This document shows, piece after piece, positions 56,477 through 64,000 of a stretch of 64,000 nucleotides of DNA; position 1 is the first letter of the stretch; each line of letters opens with the position of its first letter. Below the pieces are notes generated by a model. It did not search any database. It was given only the letters and a program-made list of their open reading frames with translations, and had not been told where the DNA came from. The DNA comes from CAZCQP01 sp964500895. Its GTDB lineage: Bacteria; Bacillota; Clostridia; Lachnospirales; JAISER01. Location of the stretch: the NCBI GenBank assembly GCA_964500895.1, contig CAZCQP010000003.1:1-64000 (forward strand), in the 5' to 3' direction. The position numbers were made by a program, and so were the translations under genes.

Positions 56477-56646
56477 TTAGAGCCTGTTTTAATATCTTCA
56501 TTGCAACGCCTTTTCGGCTGCTTTTCCGCCCTTCTTTGTCAGCCGCGCTAGTCATAATTGCTTATTATGCCGTCGCGCGGCCTCCTCGAATGGCGAAAAA
56601 GCATCTCGATAATCCGCTACAAGCAAGATATTAAACAGCCTCTTAA
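56477..56646. repeat. MITE-like fold-back element of about 170 bp
   Basis: The ends TTAGAGCCTGTTTT and AAACAGCCTCTTAA are inverted copies, followed inward by AATATCTT / AAGATATT. Inside, GCCGCGC / GCGCGGC and CATAA / TTATG pair as well, so almost the whole segment folds into one imperfect hairpin. It fills most of the gap between the MmcQ-like gene and the DUF3794 gene and encodes nothing. I see only this copy in the window. Confidence 0.6.
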
Positions 56647-56761
56647 ACTTATCATAAACAGAAAAATTTTATAAAGTGGCTGATGTGACCGGTCTGCCAA
56701 GCATAAATAACCTTCCGGCTTAATATATTTTTAGAATAGAAAGCCTAAGGAGGTTATTTGT

Positions 56762-58330
56762 ATGTCTTATGAGCTGGTCAGAGAGCGCATTGTTCTTGAC
56801 GAAAAAATAGCCAAGGAGACCACCCAGGTATTGCTGGAGGGGGACTTGATTGTACCGGATGTAAAGCCGGATGTATCTGTGGTGCTGCAAGCCGAAGCAA
56901 AAGCCAGCATAGACCGGGTGGATGCCGGCAGCAACCGGGTGAATTTCGCAGGCAAGCTGTCTGTGCAAGTGCTGTATTTGGCACGGGGCAGTGAAAAGCC
57001 CGTACATAGTTTAACCCTTGTAACACCCATTGACGATTTTTTAAACATTGAAGGGGTAGGCAAGGACACCTGGGTGGAGGTAACCACCCACATTACCAAC
57101 TTGGACTACAAAATGATTAACGACCGCAAAATTAACTATCGGGCTGTGGTGGACGTATGCGCCCAGTGTGAATGCACCAATGAACACGACATCATCACCC
57201 ACATTAACAATGTGCCGGAAAATCAGCTTTTGAAAAGCAACCTTTTAATTAACCGGCGTGTGGACAATAAAGTAGAGCGCTTTGTGGTGAAAGATGAAAT
57301 GCCGTTGCCTTCCGGCAAGCCCAACATCCGTGAAATTTTACAGTGCAGCATTTCTGTAGCCAACAAAGAAGTGCGTATGCATAACGGTCGTGTAGCTGTG
57401 AACGGTGAACTGTTGGTTTCCACCTTGTACCGGGGGGACAATGACACCAGCATCATTGAGTTTGTGGAGCACGAAATGCCCTTCAACGGCAGCCTGGAGC
57501 TTTCCGGTGCGAAAGAAGACATGATGGCCGATGTGACCTTATCCGTCATCGAGCAATATGTGCAGCCCATCCAGGACAATGACGGGGAGGAACGGGTTTT
57601 AGAGGTGGAAGTTTCCATGAGCGCTATGGTGAAAGTGCATTGCCAGGAATCTATGGAGATTTTAGAAGATGCCCATTGCATTAATAAAAACTTGGTCATT
57701 AATAAAACACCCATGCAATATCCCAAACTGATTTGCCGCAACAAGAACCAGTCCCCCATTAAAGAAGTGGTGCAGCTCACCGATGAATGCCCAGACATTT
57801 TGCAAATTTTCCGGGTAAAGGGCCGTGCCATTGTAGACGATGTGAGCATCATTGACGACAAAGTGGTGGTGGAAGGGGCCATTGAAGCCAGCGTGCTTTA
57901 TGTAGCGGAAAATGACCAAATGCCGCTATATTCCCACAATACCATGGTGCCTTACCGCCAAACCATAGAAACAAAAGGGGCACTACCGGGAATGATGCCA
58001 GAGCTTTCTGCCAGCGTAGACCATGTGGCCTTTAACATGCTAAGCGGCAGAGAAATGGAGTTGCGGTTCCTGCTAAGCTTTAACACTCAGGTGTTTAACG
58101 TGATGGAAATGAACATGGTAACGGACATTTCCTTTGAGGACATGGACAAAGCTGTGTTGGATTCCATGGCCAGCATGACCATCTATGTGGTGCAAAAAGA
58201 AGACACCCTGTGGCACATTGCCAAGAAATACAACACGTCTGTGGATGAGTTGATGAGCGTGAATGACATTGAAGACCCGCAGCGGGTGCCGGCTGGGCAA
58301 AGACTGCTTATTTTGAAAAAGGTTTGCTAA
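56762..58330 (+). CDS. DUF3794 and LysM domain protein
   Basis: The 522-residue protein has repeated DUF3794 (SPOCS) segments: one near residues 25-110 (GDLIVPDVKPDVSVVLQAEA) and others near 180-270 and 330-430. It ends in a LysM peptidoglycan-binding domain (EDTLWHIAKKYNTSVDELMS). Proteins with this layout are widespread in spore-forming Clostridia and related to spore-coat/cortex proteins. It has no signal peptide, which fits a mother-cell protein. AAGGAGGT lies seven bases before the ATG. A strong terminator follows. Confidence 0.92.
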   Translation: MSYELVRERIVLDEKIAKETTQVLLEGDLIVPDVKPDVSVVLQAEAKASIDRVDAGSNRVNFAGKLSVQVLYLARGSEKPVHSLTLVTPIDDFLNIEGVGKDTWVEVTTHITNLDYKMINDRKINYRAVVDVCAQCECTNEHDIITHINNVPENQLLKSNLLINRRVDNKVERFVVKDEMPLPSGKPNIREILQCSISVANKEVRMHNGRVAVNGELLVSTLYRGDNDTSIIEFVEHEMPFNGSLELSGAKEDMMADVTLSVIEQYVQPIQDNDGEERVLEVEVSMSAMVKVHCQESMEILEDAHCINKNLVINKTPMQYPKLICRNKNQSPIKEVVQLTDECPDILQIFRVKGRAIVDDVSIIDDKVVVEGAIEASVLYVAENDQMPLYSHNTMVPYRQTIETKGALPGMMPELSASVDHVAFNMLSGREMELRFLLSFNTQVFNVMEMNMVTDISFEDMDKAVLDSMASMTIYVVQKEDTLWHIAKKYNTSVDELMSVNDIEDPQRVPAGQRLLILKKVC

Positions 58331-58332
58331 AT

Positions 58333-58376
58333 AAAAAGCAGCCGTGTAAACTCCAAAATTTACACGGCTGCTTTTT
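58333..58376. terminator. bidirectional terminator
   Basis: AAAAAGCAGCCGTGTAAA and its exact inverted copy form an 18-bp stem with an 8-nt loop and T/A tails on both sides, serving the DUF3794 gene (+) and the acetyltransferase gene (-). Confidence 0.92.
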
Positions 58377-58878
58377 ATTTTAACCGGGCCATCACTAGTT
58401 CGTCTGCATATTTACCCAGGCGAATGGCGGCCTTGCGTTTATACGCTTCCTGAACAAACCCCATTTTTTGATATAACCCAATGGCTGGGGTATTTTCTGC
58501 AAACACAGCCAGTTCCACACGTTCCAGTTTCAACCAGTTGTCTGCCAGATTTAGAATGGCTTCCATCAACTTTTGGCCAATGCCCTGGTGCTGATAACCG
58601 ACATGTACCATTAAAAACAGACCGCCGCAGTGGCGAACGCGTGGGCTTTCATTCACCCATAACCCCACAAAACCTACCACTTTGGTATCGCCTTCCGGCA
58701 ATGTAATTTCTGCCACAAGCCGATGGTTGTTTAAGCTGGTGTCGGATAACATGGCCTCAATGACAGCCACTTGTTCTGATGGAATGCCGCAGATGTTTTC
58801 CAACACCCCAGGCATCCGGCGGATGGCGCTAATGTCCAGTGCGTCTTGGGGCAGGGCAGGGCGGATATGTATGTTCAT
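58375..58878 (-). CDS. GNAT-family acetyltransferase
   Basis: The 167-residue protein has the GNAT fold with an acetyl-CoA motif A GYQHQGIGQKLMEAIL and the C-terminal NTPAIGLYQKMGFV. ATG at 58878 has AAGGAG eight bases upstream and overlaps the stop of the neighbouring acetyltransferase by four bases. The two are paralogues in tandem. The substrate is unknown. Confidence 0.88.
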   Translation of the reverse strand: MNIHIRPALPQDALDISAIRRMPGVLENICGIPSEQVAVIEAMLSDTSLNNHRLVAEITLPEGDTKVVGFVGLWVNESPRVRHCGGLFLMVHVGYQHQGIGQKLMEAILNLADNWLKLERVELAVFAENTPAIGLYQKMGFVQEAYKRKAAIRLGKYADELVMARLK

Positions 58879-59414
58879 GCCAAACACTCCTTTCCCTGTG
58901 TCTCACCTTTCGCAATGCGTGCCATCAGGTAATCATCCATGTAAACCCCGTTCACCACGGTGGTTTTGCGCAAAACCCCTTCTTTTTCAAACCCCATTTT
59001 TTCATATAACCCAATAGCAGGGAGGTTATCGGTTAATACCGTTAGCTCCACCCGTGTGAGCATGAGCCATTGGTCTGCCATGTCCAAAAGCCCGGCTAAA
59101 AGCTGGCGGCCTATGCCTTGCCCTTGATAGCTTTCATCCACAATCAAAGCCACATTGCCGCAATGGCGCATACGGGAAGTGCTTTCCAAGCGCAGCACAC
59201 CAAAGCCAACCACTTGCTTTGTGCCGTCTTCCAAGGTGGTTTCGGCTACAAGGCCATGGCCGTTGGTGGTTTCTTGCTGCAAAAGCTGTAGGGTTTGGGC
59301 TGGGGTTTCTGTGGGCAGGGAAGCAATATTTTGCATCACCCCGGGCTGCAAACGCATACGGTTGATGTCCGGGGCATCTGCATTTAAACAAATGGGACGT
59401 ATGACAAATTTCAT
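58875..59414 (-). CDS. GNAT-family acetyltransferase (tandem paralogue)
   Basis: The 179-residue protein resembles its neighbour along its length: MRHCGNVALIVDESYQGQGI GRQLL region and NLPAIGLYEKMGFEKEG near the C-terminus. ATG at 59414 has GAGGAGG upstream and lies one base after the tadA stop. The tadA-GNAT-GNAT run is one operon. The substrate is unknown. Confidence 0.88.
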   Translation of the reverse strand: MKFVIRPICLNADAPDINRMRLQPGVMQNIASLPTETPAQTLQLLQQETTNGHGLVAETTLEDGTKQVVGFGVLRLESTSRMRHCGNVALIVDESYQGQGIGRQLLAGLLDMADQWLMLTRVELTVLTDNLPAIGLYEKMGFEKEGVLRKTTVVNGVYMDDYLMARIAKGETQGKECLA

Positions 59415-59415
59415 G

Positions 59416-59892
59416 CTAGAGGGCCTCCTCTTTGCGTTTTTCACGTAACTGCTTAAAATATGTTTTTAAAAGGGTTTGGCTTTCTTCGGCCAAAACTCCT
59501 TCAACCACCTCCACTTGATGGTTAAAAGCAGGGTGGTTTAAAATATTTAAAATAGAGCCGCCGCAACCGGCCTTTGGGTTGCGGGTAGCAAACACCACCC
59601 GGGGAATGCGGGCTTGCACAATGGCCCCGGCGCACATGGGGCAGGGTTCCACTGTAACGTAAAGGGTGGTGTTTTCAAGCCGCCAATCACCCATATGGGT
59701 GCAGGCCTGTTCAATAGCCAATATTTCTGCATGGTGCAAAGGGTTTTTGTTGGTGTTGCGCAGGTTACACCCTTGGCCAATGATTTGGCCCTCATAGGCA
59801 ATCACACAGCCAATGGGCACTTCGTCCAGGGCCAAAGCTTGCCGAGCCTGCTCCAGGCATTGCACCATGTAAAATGCGTCATCCAATTCCAC
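59416..59892 (-). CDS. tadA: tRNA adenosine(34) deaminase
   Basis: TadA deaminates A34 of tRNA-Arg to inosine. The 158-residue protein has the zinc and catalytic motifs HAEILAIEQA (HAE) and EPCPMCAGAI (PCxxC), with VPIGCVIAYEGQIIG before them. GTG at 59892 follows the stop of the upstream gene immediately. The essential enzyme is usually single-copy. Confidence 0.95.
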   Translation of the reverse strand: MELDDAFYMVQCLEQARQALALDEVPIGCVIAYEGQIIGQGCNLRNTNKNPLHHAEILAIEQACTHMGDWRLENTTLYVTVEPCPMCAGAIVQARIPRVVFATRNPKAGCGGSILNILNHPAFNHQVEVVEGVLAEESQTLLKTYFKQLREKRKEEAL

Positions 59893-60993
59893 TTAGTTCA
59901 CCACCACGGCTGCGCCGGAAGTTTCCAGCTGCAACATGATATGTTTTTGCGCCGCATCATAACCGATGGACTTGGCTTCTACATTGGAAGCATCGCTGGC
60001 CAAATAATTCATGTTGGTAAGCCCCACTTTTACAGACCCCAAAGAAGCATGGGCACGGATATGGTAGCCATAGGCAGCGTTGGAAGGCATATTCATGGTA
60101 AGTTGGGCGTTGCTGGTTTCCGCAGACCAGTTGTAGTTGGAGAATGCGGAAAACTGGCTAACATTACAGTGAATGCCGCCGTTAGCGGTGACCAGCTTCA
60201 ACTGGCCAATGTCCATGTTGTTCATGGATACCTGGCTGTTAAAGTTATCAATGTGTGCGTTGGCACACACCATGTCTGAAACGTCCAAGTTGCCGTTAAT
60301 TACTTGCAGCACCAGCATGTTGAACAAATGAGAAGGCACATAGCCTTCCACAGAAACAAACTCAAACTCCCGCTCGTCATAAAGCAACGTAAACTTATTA
60401 CCCAGCTGGGTTAGGGAAATGGGGCAATCGAAGGGGGTGGATTTGCAGTTGATTTTTAATGTAATTTTATTGCCGTTGTAACCTTTCAGCCGCAAAGGCC
60501 CATTCAAGGCAGACAAATGCAGCTCGTTGTTGCCCTGGGGAACCACCAGCTCGAATTCCCGAATAAAGGAGGAGGCTGGTGTTGTGGGGGTGCTGGCAGG
60601 TTTGGGTGGACGGGTTGTTTCCTTGGTTACATCGGAAATGGTTTGGGAAAGCTTGTCCGCCAGGTTTAAGGTGCCTTTCATGACAGCCTGGGATGCCCGT
60701 TGTAGCTTCGGTTCCAACGTTTTTGAAATTGTATTAAACTTTCCCCCCAAGTCTCCGGTAAACTCTTTAAAGCTCATGTCACTTTTGCTTGCGGTGCTGC
60801 CGCCACCACCGGCATTGCTTCTTGGTGCCTCGGCTTTTGCATCTGGTCTGGCTGTAAACGGGGGTGTTCCGGGCTTAGGTGCTTCTTTTGCATGGGTACC
60901 CCGCCCCGCAGCTTCTAATAGCCTGGCGGCTTCATCGGCGGTAATGCGGCCATCTTCCAGCATTTTTAAAATTAATAATTTTTCATTTTCCAT
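59893..60993 (-). CDS. SHOCT-like/DUF4097 (YvlB-type) protein
   Basis: The 366-residue protein has an N-terminal SHOCT-like helix pair (ILKMLEDGRITADEAARLLE), a Pro/Ala/Lys-rich linker (about 30-130), and a C-terminal beta-helix-like DUF4097 domain from about residue 145 onward (HLSALNGPLRLKGYNGNKIT, LQVINGNLDVSDMV, LVTANGGIHCNVS). AGGAGG precedes the ATG. This architecture is common in Firmicutes and linked to envelope stress; its function is not defined. Confidence 0.85.
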   Translation of the reverse strand: MENEKLLILKMLEDGRITADEAARLLEAAGRGTHAKEAPKPGTPPFTARPDAKAEAPRSNAGGGGSTASKSDMSFKEFTGDLGGKFNTISKTLEPKLQRASQAVMKGTLNLADKLSQTISDVTKETTRPPKPASTPTTPASSFIREFELVVPQGNNELHLSALNGPLRLKGYNGNKITLKINCKSTPFDCPISLTQLGNKFTLLYDEREFEFVSVEGYVPSHLFNMLVLQVINGNLDVSDMVCANAHIDNFNSQVSMNNMDIGQLKLVTANGGIHCNVSQFSAFSNYNWSAETSNAQLTMNMPSNAAYGYHIRAHASLGSVKVGLTNMNYLASDASNVEAKSIGYDAAQKHIMLQLETSGAAVVVN

Positions 60994-61080
60994 ACTGTCC
61001 CTCCTAAGGGCTTAAAATCATGCATGAATAGGCATCGGATGTGATAAAATGAATATATAGTTAATTCAATTGGAATAGTC

Positions 61081-61140
61081 TTGTGCAAGCGCAGGGCACA
61101 CGTTTAAGCCCGGTTTTGGCTTAAACGGCTATAGCACAAA
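61081..61140 (+). promoter_or_regulatory. structured leader RNA upstream of mntP
   Basis: CGTTTAAGCC / GGCTTAAACG form a 10-bp hairpin, nested between TTGTGC (61081-61086) and GCACAA (61134-61139). There is no T-run, and the fold ends 23 bases before the mntP start. The yybP-ykoY (Mn2+) riboswitch consensus is not visible, so if regulatory it is a different element. Confidence 0.45.
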
Positions 61141-61162
61141 ACATCTAACAGAGGAGCCGACC

Positions 61163-61720
61163 ATGAACACCATTTCAGTATTTGTTATTGCTTTAAGCCT
61201 GGCCATGGACGCCTTTGGCGTTTCAGTCTCCAACGGATTGTTGCTGTATCGGGTACCATTACGGGTAGCCTTAAAGTTCGGTTTGTTTTTCGGTTTTTTT
61301 CAATTTGCCATGCCTTTGTTGGGTTATATGGGCGGCGTCACTTTGGGCAGCTCCTTGATGGCCATTGACAACTGGGTGTCCTTAGGGCTTTTGGGTACCA
61401 TCGGGGGCAAAATGGTGTATGAATCTTTTCAGCAGGAAGAAGAAACAAACCCCTTAAACCCAGAAGATGTAACCAGTTTCAAACGGCTGGCTTTGTTGGC
61501 CGTGGCCACCAGCATTGACGCTTTTGCGGTGGGGGTGGCTTTCGCCATCGAGGGCATCAACATTTGGTATGCCGCTGCCATCATTGGGTTTGTAGCTTTT
61601 ATTCTTTCCACATTTGGGGCGTTTGCAGGTTGCCGCATTGCATTAAAGCCTCAAATTGCGGAACGGTTAGGCGGCTTCATCTTAATTGGCATCGGCATTA
61701 AAATTTTTCTTGGGGCGTAG
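61163..61720 (+). CDS. mntP: manganese efflux pump MntP
   Basis: MntP exports Mn2+. The 185-residue protein has six membrane helices and the duplicated motif: SLAMDAFGVSVSNG in helix 1 and ATSIDAFAVGVAFA in the second half. A cytoplasmic loop rich in Glu separates the halves. The ATG has GAGGAG upstream. Its 3' end overlaps recO (opposite strand) by 23 bp. A structured leader precedes it. Confidence 0.95.
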   Translation: MNTISVFVIALSLAMDAFGVSVSNGLLLYRVPLRVALKFGLFFGFFQFAMPLLGYMGGVTLGSSLMAIDNWVSLGLLGTIGGKMVYESFQQEEETNPLNPEDVTSFKRLALLAVATSIDAFAVGVAFAIEGINIWYAAAIIGFVAFILSTFGAFAGCRIALKPQIAERLGGFILIGIGIKIFLGA

Positions 61721-62480
61721 GTGTGGTTAACCATTGATGAAACACCCCATCCAGCAATTTTTTGCTTTTTAAAGGGCCTTGTAAATGCTGCCCCACAAAA
61801 AAATCTGCCGCTTTTTTAAGTGCTTCCAATACAGGCCGGGAAGCTTCAAAGCCATAGGTTTTGTCGATGGGGCTGTCTAATATAACGGACAACGCATACA
61901 CGGCTTCTTCCGGCAGTAATAGGGTGGGCGCATCCGTGGTTTTACATACGGAGCACAAAACCCCGGCGGGGCAAAATCGCCTGGCCTTTTCTAAAGGCAC
62001 TTCCCGCCCACAATGGGTGCAGTTGGAAAGGGCAGGGGAAAAACCGTTCAGCTGCAACAGTTTTAACTGAAAAATGCAGCTTAAAAGGCCAGGGTTCACT
62101 CGTCCTTTGCTTAGAACCGAGAGTGTTTTTAAAAAAAACAATAAAATGTCATCACAAGGTAAGTCCAACGGTAAAAAAACGTGGCAAAGTTCTGAAAAAT
62201 AGGCGGCTGCACATAAAGCCCCATAGTCCTGGCGAATGGGATAAAAGCTTTCAATCACATCCACCTGGGACAATACCGTGAACCGGCCGCCATCTAAAAG
62301 CACAAAGTCTGCATATGTAAACAACTCCGTACCGGCCAGAAACTTACTTTTGGGCTTTCTGGCCCCTCTGGCCGATACGTATATTTTGCCTTTTTCTTTT
62401 AATAACAGGGTTAAGCGTTTGTCCGATTCCCCCACATCCATGGCGTTTAACACAACGCCCCGGCCTTTGAAGCTGTTCAT
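61698..62480 (-). CDS. recO: DNA repair protein RecO
   Basis: RecO loads RecA in the RecFOR pathway. The 260-residue protein has the N-terminal OB fold (GRGVVLNAMDVGESDKRLTL, KGKIYVSARGARKPKSKFLA) and the zinc-binding Cys set (CTHCG and CPAGVLCSVC) near 155-180. The ATG at 62480 overlaps the stop of a YqzL-like ORF. The era-yqzL-recO order matches Bacillus. Confidence 0.95.
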   Translation of the reverse strand: MNSFKGRGVVLNAMDVGESDKRLTLLLKEKGKIYVSARGARKPKSKFLAGTELFTYADFVLLDGGRFTVLSQVDVIESFYPIRQDYGALCAAAYFSELCHVFLPLDLPCDDILLFFLKTLSVLSKGRVNPGLLSCIFQLKLLQLNGFSPALSNCTHCGREVPLEKARRFCPAGVLCSVCKTTDAPTLLLPEEAVYALSVILDSPIDKTYGFEASRPVLEALKKAADFFVGQHLQGPLKSKKLLDGVFHQWLTTPTPQEKF

Positions 62481-62620
62481 AGACCCGGACCTTGCTGGCT
62501 GGAAGAAGAAGGGAAGGGCTTGCCGTCTGACTGATGGCTTTTTAGCGAATAACCCATGTAGGCATCAATACTGCCTGATTTCTCAAAAACCCTCCAAAAT
62601 AAATCCTCGTAAGCAGCCAT
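62477..62620 (-). CDS. yqzL: YqzL-family small protein
   Basis: A 47-codon ORF starts at ATG 62620 with GGGGGAA upstream and encodes MAAYEDLFWRVFEKSGSIDA and a tail ending QQGPGL. The W-x-V-F-x-x-[ST]-G-x-I-D-x-Y core is that of YqzL, a tiny protein encoded between era and recO in Firmicutes. The stop overlaps the recO start by three bases. Its function is unknown. Confidence 0.85.
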   Translation of the reverse strand: MAAYEDLFWRVFEKSGSIDAYMGYSLKSHQSDGKPFPSSSSQQGPGL

Positions 62621-62694
62621 GTTTCATTCCCCCTTTTTCATAAATATTATCATATCCAGCCAATTTGCATTTATACGGATTAAAATTTGGAAGC

Positions 62695-63603
62695 TTAAAT
62701 GCGCCTGCTATCGTAGCCGAAATTGCGCAGTTGCATGTCACTGTCCCGCCAGCCGGGCTTCACTTTCACCCATAACTGCAAATAAACGGGTGCGCCTAAG
62801 AATCGTTCCATGTCTTGCCGGGCACGCTTGCCAATGTCTTTCAGCATGGCCCCTTGTTTACCAATAATCATGCCTTTATGGGAAGCTTTTTCGCAGTAAA
62901 TGTTCACGTCTATATCAAATAATTCTTGATTTTCTCTTTTTTTCATGGCTGCCACTTCGGTGAATAAGCCATGGGGCAGTTCCTCCTGCAAAAGCATTAG
63001 CGCTTTTTCCCGTACCATTTCCGCAACCAGCTGGCGTTCCGGTTCATCGGTAATCATATGCTCTGGAAAATATTGAGGGCCAATGGGCAGAAATGCTTTC
63101 ACCGTGTCTAAAAGGTTGGACACATTGTCGCCGGTTTTGGCGGCAATGGGCACGATGGCTTTAAAAGGGTAACGGGCCTGGTAGCTGTCCATCACCTTTA
63201 AAAGCTGGGGTTTTTCCACGGTGTCCAGCTTATTAATCACTAGAATGACAGCACAGTCTTTCACCCGGCTTAATTTTTCCAAAATGGCAGAATCCTTGGC
63301 GTTAATCTTCTCAAAGGGTTCTACCATGTAAAGCACCACATCGGTGTCATTTAAGGATTTTTCAGCGCTGGTTTGCATGTAGGTGCCCAGCTTGGACTTG
63401 GGCGTATGCATACCGGGGGTGTCGATAAAAACAATTTGAAAATCGTCCCGGGTTAAAATACTTTGAATTTTGCGCCGGGTGGTTTGGGGCTTGTTGGATA
63501 CGATGTTGATTTTTTCGCCAATGAAGCAGTTGATTAAAGTTGATTTTCCTACGTTTGGCCGCCCAATGACGGACACAAACCCGGAACGGAATTGTTGAGC
63601 CAA
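62695..63603 (-). CDS. era: GTPase Era
   Basis: Era assists 16S rRNA maturation and small-subunit assembly. The 302-residue protein has G1 GRPNVGKST, G2-region PQTTRRK, G3 DTPGMH, G4 NKLD and a C-terminal KH domain (HKGMIIGKQGAMLKDIGKRA). TTG at 63603 has GAGGAC upstream. It lies 15 bp after the uracil-DNA glycosylase gene. Confidence 0.96.
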   Translation of the reverse strand: MAQQFRSGFVSVIGRPNVGKSTLINCFIGEKINIVSNKPQTTRRKIQSILTRDDFQIVFIDTPGMHTPKSKLGTYMQTSAEKSLNDTDVVLYMVEPFEKINAKDSAILEKLSRVKDCAVILVINKLDTVEKPQLLKVMDSYQARYPFKAIVPIAAKTGDNVSNLLDTVKAFLPIGPQYFPEHMITDEPERQLVAEMVREKALMLLQEELPHGLFTEVAAMKKRENQELFDIDVNIYCEKASHKGMIIGKQGAMLKDIGKRARQDMERFLGAPVYLQLWVKVKPGWRDSDMQLRNFGYDSRRI

Positions 63604-63617
63604 ATAATGTCCTCTTT

Positions 63618-64000
63618 TCAGTTTTTAATGATTTCTTCATATTTTGCTTTAATTGCTTTAAAATCCTCCCAGGCCGGGCGCTTGTTCTCAGGGTTGCGCA
63701 GCAATGCGGATGGGTGGTATGTAGCCATAAACTGCACCCCTTTGCGCTCAAACCATTGCCCACGCTGCTTGGTGATTTTAAAATCTTTATCAATCAGTGC
63801 CTGGGCAGCAATACGCCCCAGGCAAACCATGATTTTAGGCCGAACCAGCAAAAACTGCTGGCGTAAATAGGGCAAACAGGCGGTCTGTTCATCGGGACGA
63901 GGGTCCCGGTTGTTGGGTGGCCGACATTTAACGATATTGGCAATGTAAACCTCTTGCCGGGTAAGGCCGATGGCTTCCAGCATTTTGTCCAGCAATTGAC
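63618..64000 (-). CDS. family 4 uracil-DNA glycosylase, partial (5' end outside window)
   Basis: The visible C-terminal ~126 residues match family 4 iron-sulfur uracil-DNA glycosylases: VYIANIVKCRPPNNRDP with a cluster Cys, CLPYLRQQ with another Cys, ICLGR-type MVCLGRIAAQAL, and the DNA-binding motif MATYHPSALLRNP. The N-terminal half with the active-site GEAPG-type motif lies beyond 64000. It precedes era in the same direction. Confidence 0.9.
   Translation of the reverse strand, partial: QLLDKMLEAIGLTRQEVYIANIVKCRPPNNRDPRPDEQTACLPYLRQQFLLVRPKIMVCLGRIAAQALIDKDFKITKQRGQWFERKGVQFMATYHPSALLRNPENKRPAWEDFKAIKAKYEEIIKN

Noticed and set aside
61016..61162. yybP-ykoY riboswitch before mntP
   Set aside because: The conserved blocks are not recognisable; only simple hairpins are seen.

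Overview
The window comes from an endospore-forming Firmicute, most likely of class Clostridia. It carries cotJA/cotJB/cotJC, sigG, a spoVA operon, dpaAB, a GerA/SpoVAF-type germination protein, a DUF3794-LysM protein, rubrerythrin and clostridial-type large serine recombinases. The backbone (about 15-35 kb and 47.6-64 kb) looks moderately GC-balanced. The first ~10 kb is visibly more AT-rich.

Layout. 1-3.5 kb: a TPP-riboswitch-controlled thiamin salvage operon on the minus strand (cytX, thiM, thiE and a frameshifted HAD phosphatase with a triplicated 27-bp unit). 3.9-10.5 kb: a mobile module with an unknown protein, a replication-initiator-like protein, an SF3-helicase-like protein, a tiny ORF and a large serine recombinase. 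10.5-15.5 kb: the cotJ spore-coat operon, whose third gene, cotJC, is cut into pieces. 15.6-35.4 kb: flagellin-like gene, sigG, heterodimeric ABC exporter, rpsI-rplM, tRNA-Leu, spoVAF-like gene, then pepF-lgt-M16 peptidase pair-spoVAD-AC-AB-AA on minus, divergent from dpaA-dpaB-feoA-feoB on plus. 35.4-47.6 kb: a 12.1-kb element with a LacI-regulated xylose operon (xylA, xylB, a TIM-barrel isomerase, an oxidoreductase, a three-gene sugar ABC importer) and its own serine recombinase, inserted inside feoB. 47.6-64 kb: HD-GYP response regulator with hybrid histidine kinase, rubrerythrin, tex, a MITE-like fold-back, DUF3794-LysM protein, two acetyltransferases, tadA, a DUF4097-like protein, mntP, recO-yqzL-era and a uracil-DNA glycosylase running off the end.

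The outstanding feature is a set of three site-specific serine-recombinase elements that interrupt host genes in frame. Element 2 (10837-14940; UroD-like protein, AraC regulator, recombinase) sits in the Gln-Tyr-Gly-Gly codons of cotJC between 11-bp direct repeats. Joining the flanks restores the CotJC reading frame. Element 1 ends inside the same cotJC about 105 codons further on; the gene's 3' end is not in the window, so element 1 may extend left past position 1 and may carry the thiamin operon. Element 3 splits feoB at a shared TTTCC, and joining the flanks restores the conserved Asn-Gly-Arg-Phe-Pro motif in frame. CotJC is a spore-coat gene and feoB lies immediately downstream of dpaAB. 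This resembles skin-type intervening elements that are removed during sporulation, but with metabolic cargo and no visible phage or conjugation genes. Developmental excision is inference; the split genes, junctions and frames are read directly from the sequence.
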